The notes under the pieces are model-generated. The model saw only the letters and a list, made by a program, of their open reading frames with translations. It ran no database searches and was not told where the DNA came from. From Baffinella frigidus (lineage: Eukaryota; Cryptophyceae; Cryptomonadales; Baffinellaceae), in NCBI GenBank assembly GCA_026770585.1, contig MU646773.1, positions 66,404 to 79,259 on the forward strand: a stretch of 12,856 bases of DNA. The letters run 5' to 3'. Of the stretch, positions 8,118 through 11,645 are shown in pieces. Each line of letters opens with the position of its first letter. Positions within the stretch are counted from its first letter, which is position 1. The translations under genes were made by a program, and so were the position numbers.

Positions 8118-11100
8118 CGCGAGAGAGAGAGGGAGGGAGAGAGAGAGGGGGAGAGAGAGAGGGACGGAGGGAGAGAGAGCGCGCGCGAGAGAGAGAGAGT
8201 GAGAGGAGAGCGTACTCCCCCCTGACCCTGCCACCCGTGGCGCGCAGACGGAGGACGCGGCGCCGAACTGCACGGAGCAGATCGGCACCCCGCTTCTCGC
8301 GCGCCTCAACAACGCCAACACCGACGTCAGAACCCTACACCCGAACCCCCAAACCCGAAAACCTGAACCCGAAATCCGAAAACCTGAACCCGGAACCCGA
8401 AAACCTGAACCCAAAAACCGAAAACTTGAACCCGAAGCCCGAAAACTTGAACCCGAGGCCCGAAGCCCGAAACCCTGGATCCGAAAACGTCTCACCAACG
8501 CCAACACCGACATGAGGACCCGAAACCCCAACCTCCAAACCCCAAACCCCAAGCCCCAAACCCGAAAACCTGAGCCCGAAATCCGAAACCCGAAAACCTG
8601 GACCTGAAAACCTGAACCCCAAACCCCGAACCCCAAACCCACCACCGGGGTCCTCACTGGCATCCTGAACCCTGCCTCCTGAACCCTGCACCCCAAACAC
8701 CAGACACCAAACGCCAGACACCAGATACCAAACACCAAACCCTCACCCAGGTGCTCATCCCAGGTGCTCATCAAACCCCAAACACCACACACCAAACACC
8801 AAACACCAAACACCAAACACCAAACACCAAACACTCAACACCACACACCAAACACCACACACCACACACCACACACCAAACACTAAACACTAAACACCAA
8901 ACACCAAACACCACACACCAAACACCACACACCAAACACCAAACACCAAACACCAAACACCAAACACCAAACACCAAACCCTCTCCCGCAGGTGCTCATC
9001 GGCATCCAGACGCTGGGGCAGGGCTGCGCGAAGAGCAACGCCGGGGGTGAAGACAGCCCCGCGGTACCAAACGCCTACCGAAACCCCGCCGAAACACTAC
9101 CGAAACACTACCGAAACACTACCGAAACACTACCGAAACACTGCCCAAAGCCTACCGAAACCCTACCCACACCCTACCCAAAGCCTACCGAAACATCGGC
9201 ATCCAGACCCTTGGGCAAGGCTGCGCGAAGAGCAACGACGGGGGTGACGTCAGCCCCGCGGTAACTAAACCCTACCCAAACTCTACCCGAAGCCTAGACC
9301 CTCGGGCGGGGCTGCGCGGAAAACGGCGACGGGGGTGGTGTCAGCCCCGCGGTAGCAAAACCTAACCAAACTCGACCCAGATGCTACCGAAATCCCACCC
9401 ACACCCTACACAAAGCCTACCGAAACCCTTCCCAACCCCTACCCAAACCCTTCCAACCGCCTACCCAAACCCCACCCAAACCCTACCCAAACCCTACCCA
9501 AACTCTACCAGCAGCCTACTGAAACTCCGCCGAAAGCCCACCCAAACCCTTCATAAACCCTTCCTCAACCCTAAAACCTGAACCTGAACCCTGAACCACA
9601 AACCCCAAAACCCTAAACCCTAAACCCCAAACCCTAAACCCTAAGCCCCAAACCCTGCACCAGGTGTACGCGCGCGTGTCCCAGGGGGTTCAGTGGATGC
9701 GCTCGGTGGTGCGCACCCCAAACCCTGAAACCCAACCCCTCAACCCCGAACCTTTCACCATGGACCATAAACCATAAACCATAAACCATAAACCATACAC
9801 CATAAACCATAAACCATAAACCATAAACCATAAACCATAAACCATAAACCATAAACCATACACTCTAACCTGAACCCTCAACCATAAACCATACACCATA
9901 AACCATAAAACCCAAACACCAAACAACAAACACCAGACACCAAACACCAGACACCAAACACCAAACACCAAACCAGGTGCGCGACCTCGGGGTGCACCCC
10001 CCGCGGAAGCTGGTGCTCCCCCTAAACCCTGAACCCTGAACCCTAAACCCTAAACCCTAAACCCTAAACCCTAAACCCTAAACCCTAAACCTCCTAAACC
10101 ATAAACCATAAACCATAAACCATAAACCCTAAACCCTAAACCCTAAACCCTAAACCCTAAACCCTAAACCCTGAACCAGGTGCTCACCGTCAAGAAGTTC
10201 GAGATCCCGGAGGAGTTGGAGGGGAAGGCAAACCTCTCAAACCTCTCAAACCTCTCAAACCTCTCAAACCGCTCAAACCTCTCAAACCTCTCAGACCTCT
10301 AAACCTCTCAAACCTCTCAAACCTCTCAGACCTCTCAAACCTCAAACCTCTCAAACCTCGCAAACCTCTCAAACCTCTAAACCTCTCAAACCCCGTGTCG
10401 AACCCCTAAACCCTCGGCCGTAAATCCTCAACCCGACACCCCAAACCCAGCACACTCAACCCTGCATACAGAACCCTACACCCTAAACTCTGCATACTAA
10501 ACCCTAACCCCCACACCAGGCGTACGTGCACATCTACCGGGGTGCGTCCATGGTCAACGGGCCGTCGACCGTCATCCTCGACAACGGGTGCGTGTCCTAA
10601 ACCCTAAACCCTAAACCCTAAATCCTAATCCCTAAATCCTAATCCCCAAATCATAAAACCTAAACACTCAACCCTAAACACTCAACCCTAAACCCAAAAC
10701 ATCAAACCCTAAACCCTAAACCCTAAACCCCAAACCACAAACCCTAAACCCTAAACCCTAAACCCTAAACCCTAAACCAGGTGTGTGTCCGGGACTGAGA
10801 TCGACGACGCGGGCACCGGGGCGCTGTAAACCCCGAAACCCGAACCCCGAAGCCCTAAACCCCAAACCCCAACCCTCTATACCCCAAACCCTCAACCCTA
10901 AAACCTCAACCCTAAAACCTAAACCCTAAACCAGGCTGGTGACCATGTCGGTCAACCGCACTGGCGGGAAGAGTGGTAAACCCTACACCCTAAACCATAA
11001 AACCGAAACCCGAAACCCGAAACCTTAAACCCTAAACACTAAACCTTACACCATGAACCATAAAAAAATTTAAAAAAAATCATAAATCATAAATCATAAA

Positions 11101-11475
11101 ACGTAAACCCTAAACCCAAAACCCAAAACCCAAAACCCCAAACCCCAAACCCCAAACCCCAAACCCAGGCGTCCGGCCGCGGTTCGACGCGGAGTACAAG
11201 ACGTACGGCTGCCGGGATAACTTCGAGCGCACGATGATGTCCATGGACCCTGCCATTGCGGGCACAAAGGTGCGCACCCACACAAACCAACCCCGAAACC
11301 CGAAATTCGACACCCAAAATCCCCGAACCCCTAACCACTTAACCCCTGGAGCAGGGGCAGTGCAACGAGCCTACGATGGGCGGCATCGCCGGCTGCAAGT
11401 TCGTCGTCGACCAGGTCCCCTCTCTCTCTCTCTCGCTTTCTCTCTCTCACACACTCTCTCTCTCTCTAACACACA

Positions 11476-11527
<52 letters not shown>

Positions 11528-11593
11528 AACACACACTCTCTCTCACACACACACACTCTCTCTCACTCTCTCTCTCCACCTATCTATCCCCCC

Positions 11594-11645
<52 letters not shown>

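Noticed and set aside
7914-8834. Long minus-strand frames reading FGVWGLGFGVWCL repeats (also near 4427, 9971 and 12852)
   Set aside because: Antisense reading of CCCCAAA/CACCAAA arrays. No splice or start context, and the composition is an artefact of the repeat.
9084-9140. CRISPR-like array of regular repeats
   Set aside because: Units are contiguous 11-mers with no spacers, in a eukaryotic intron.
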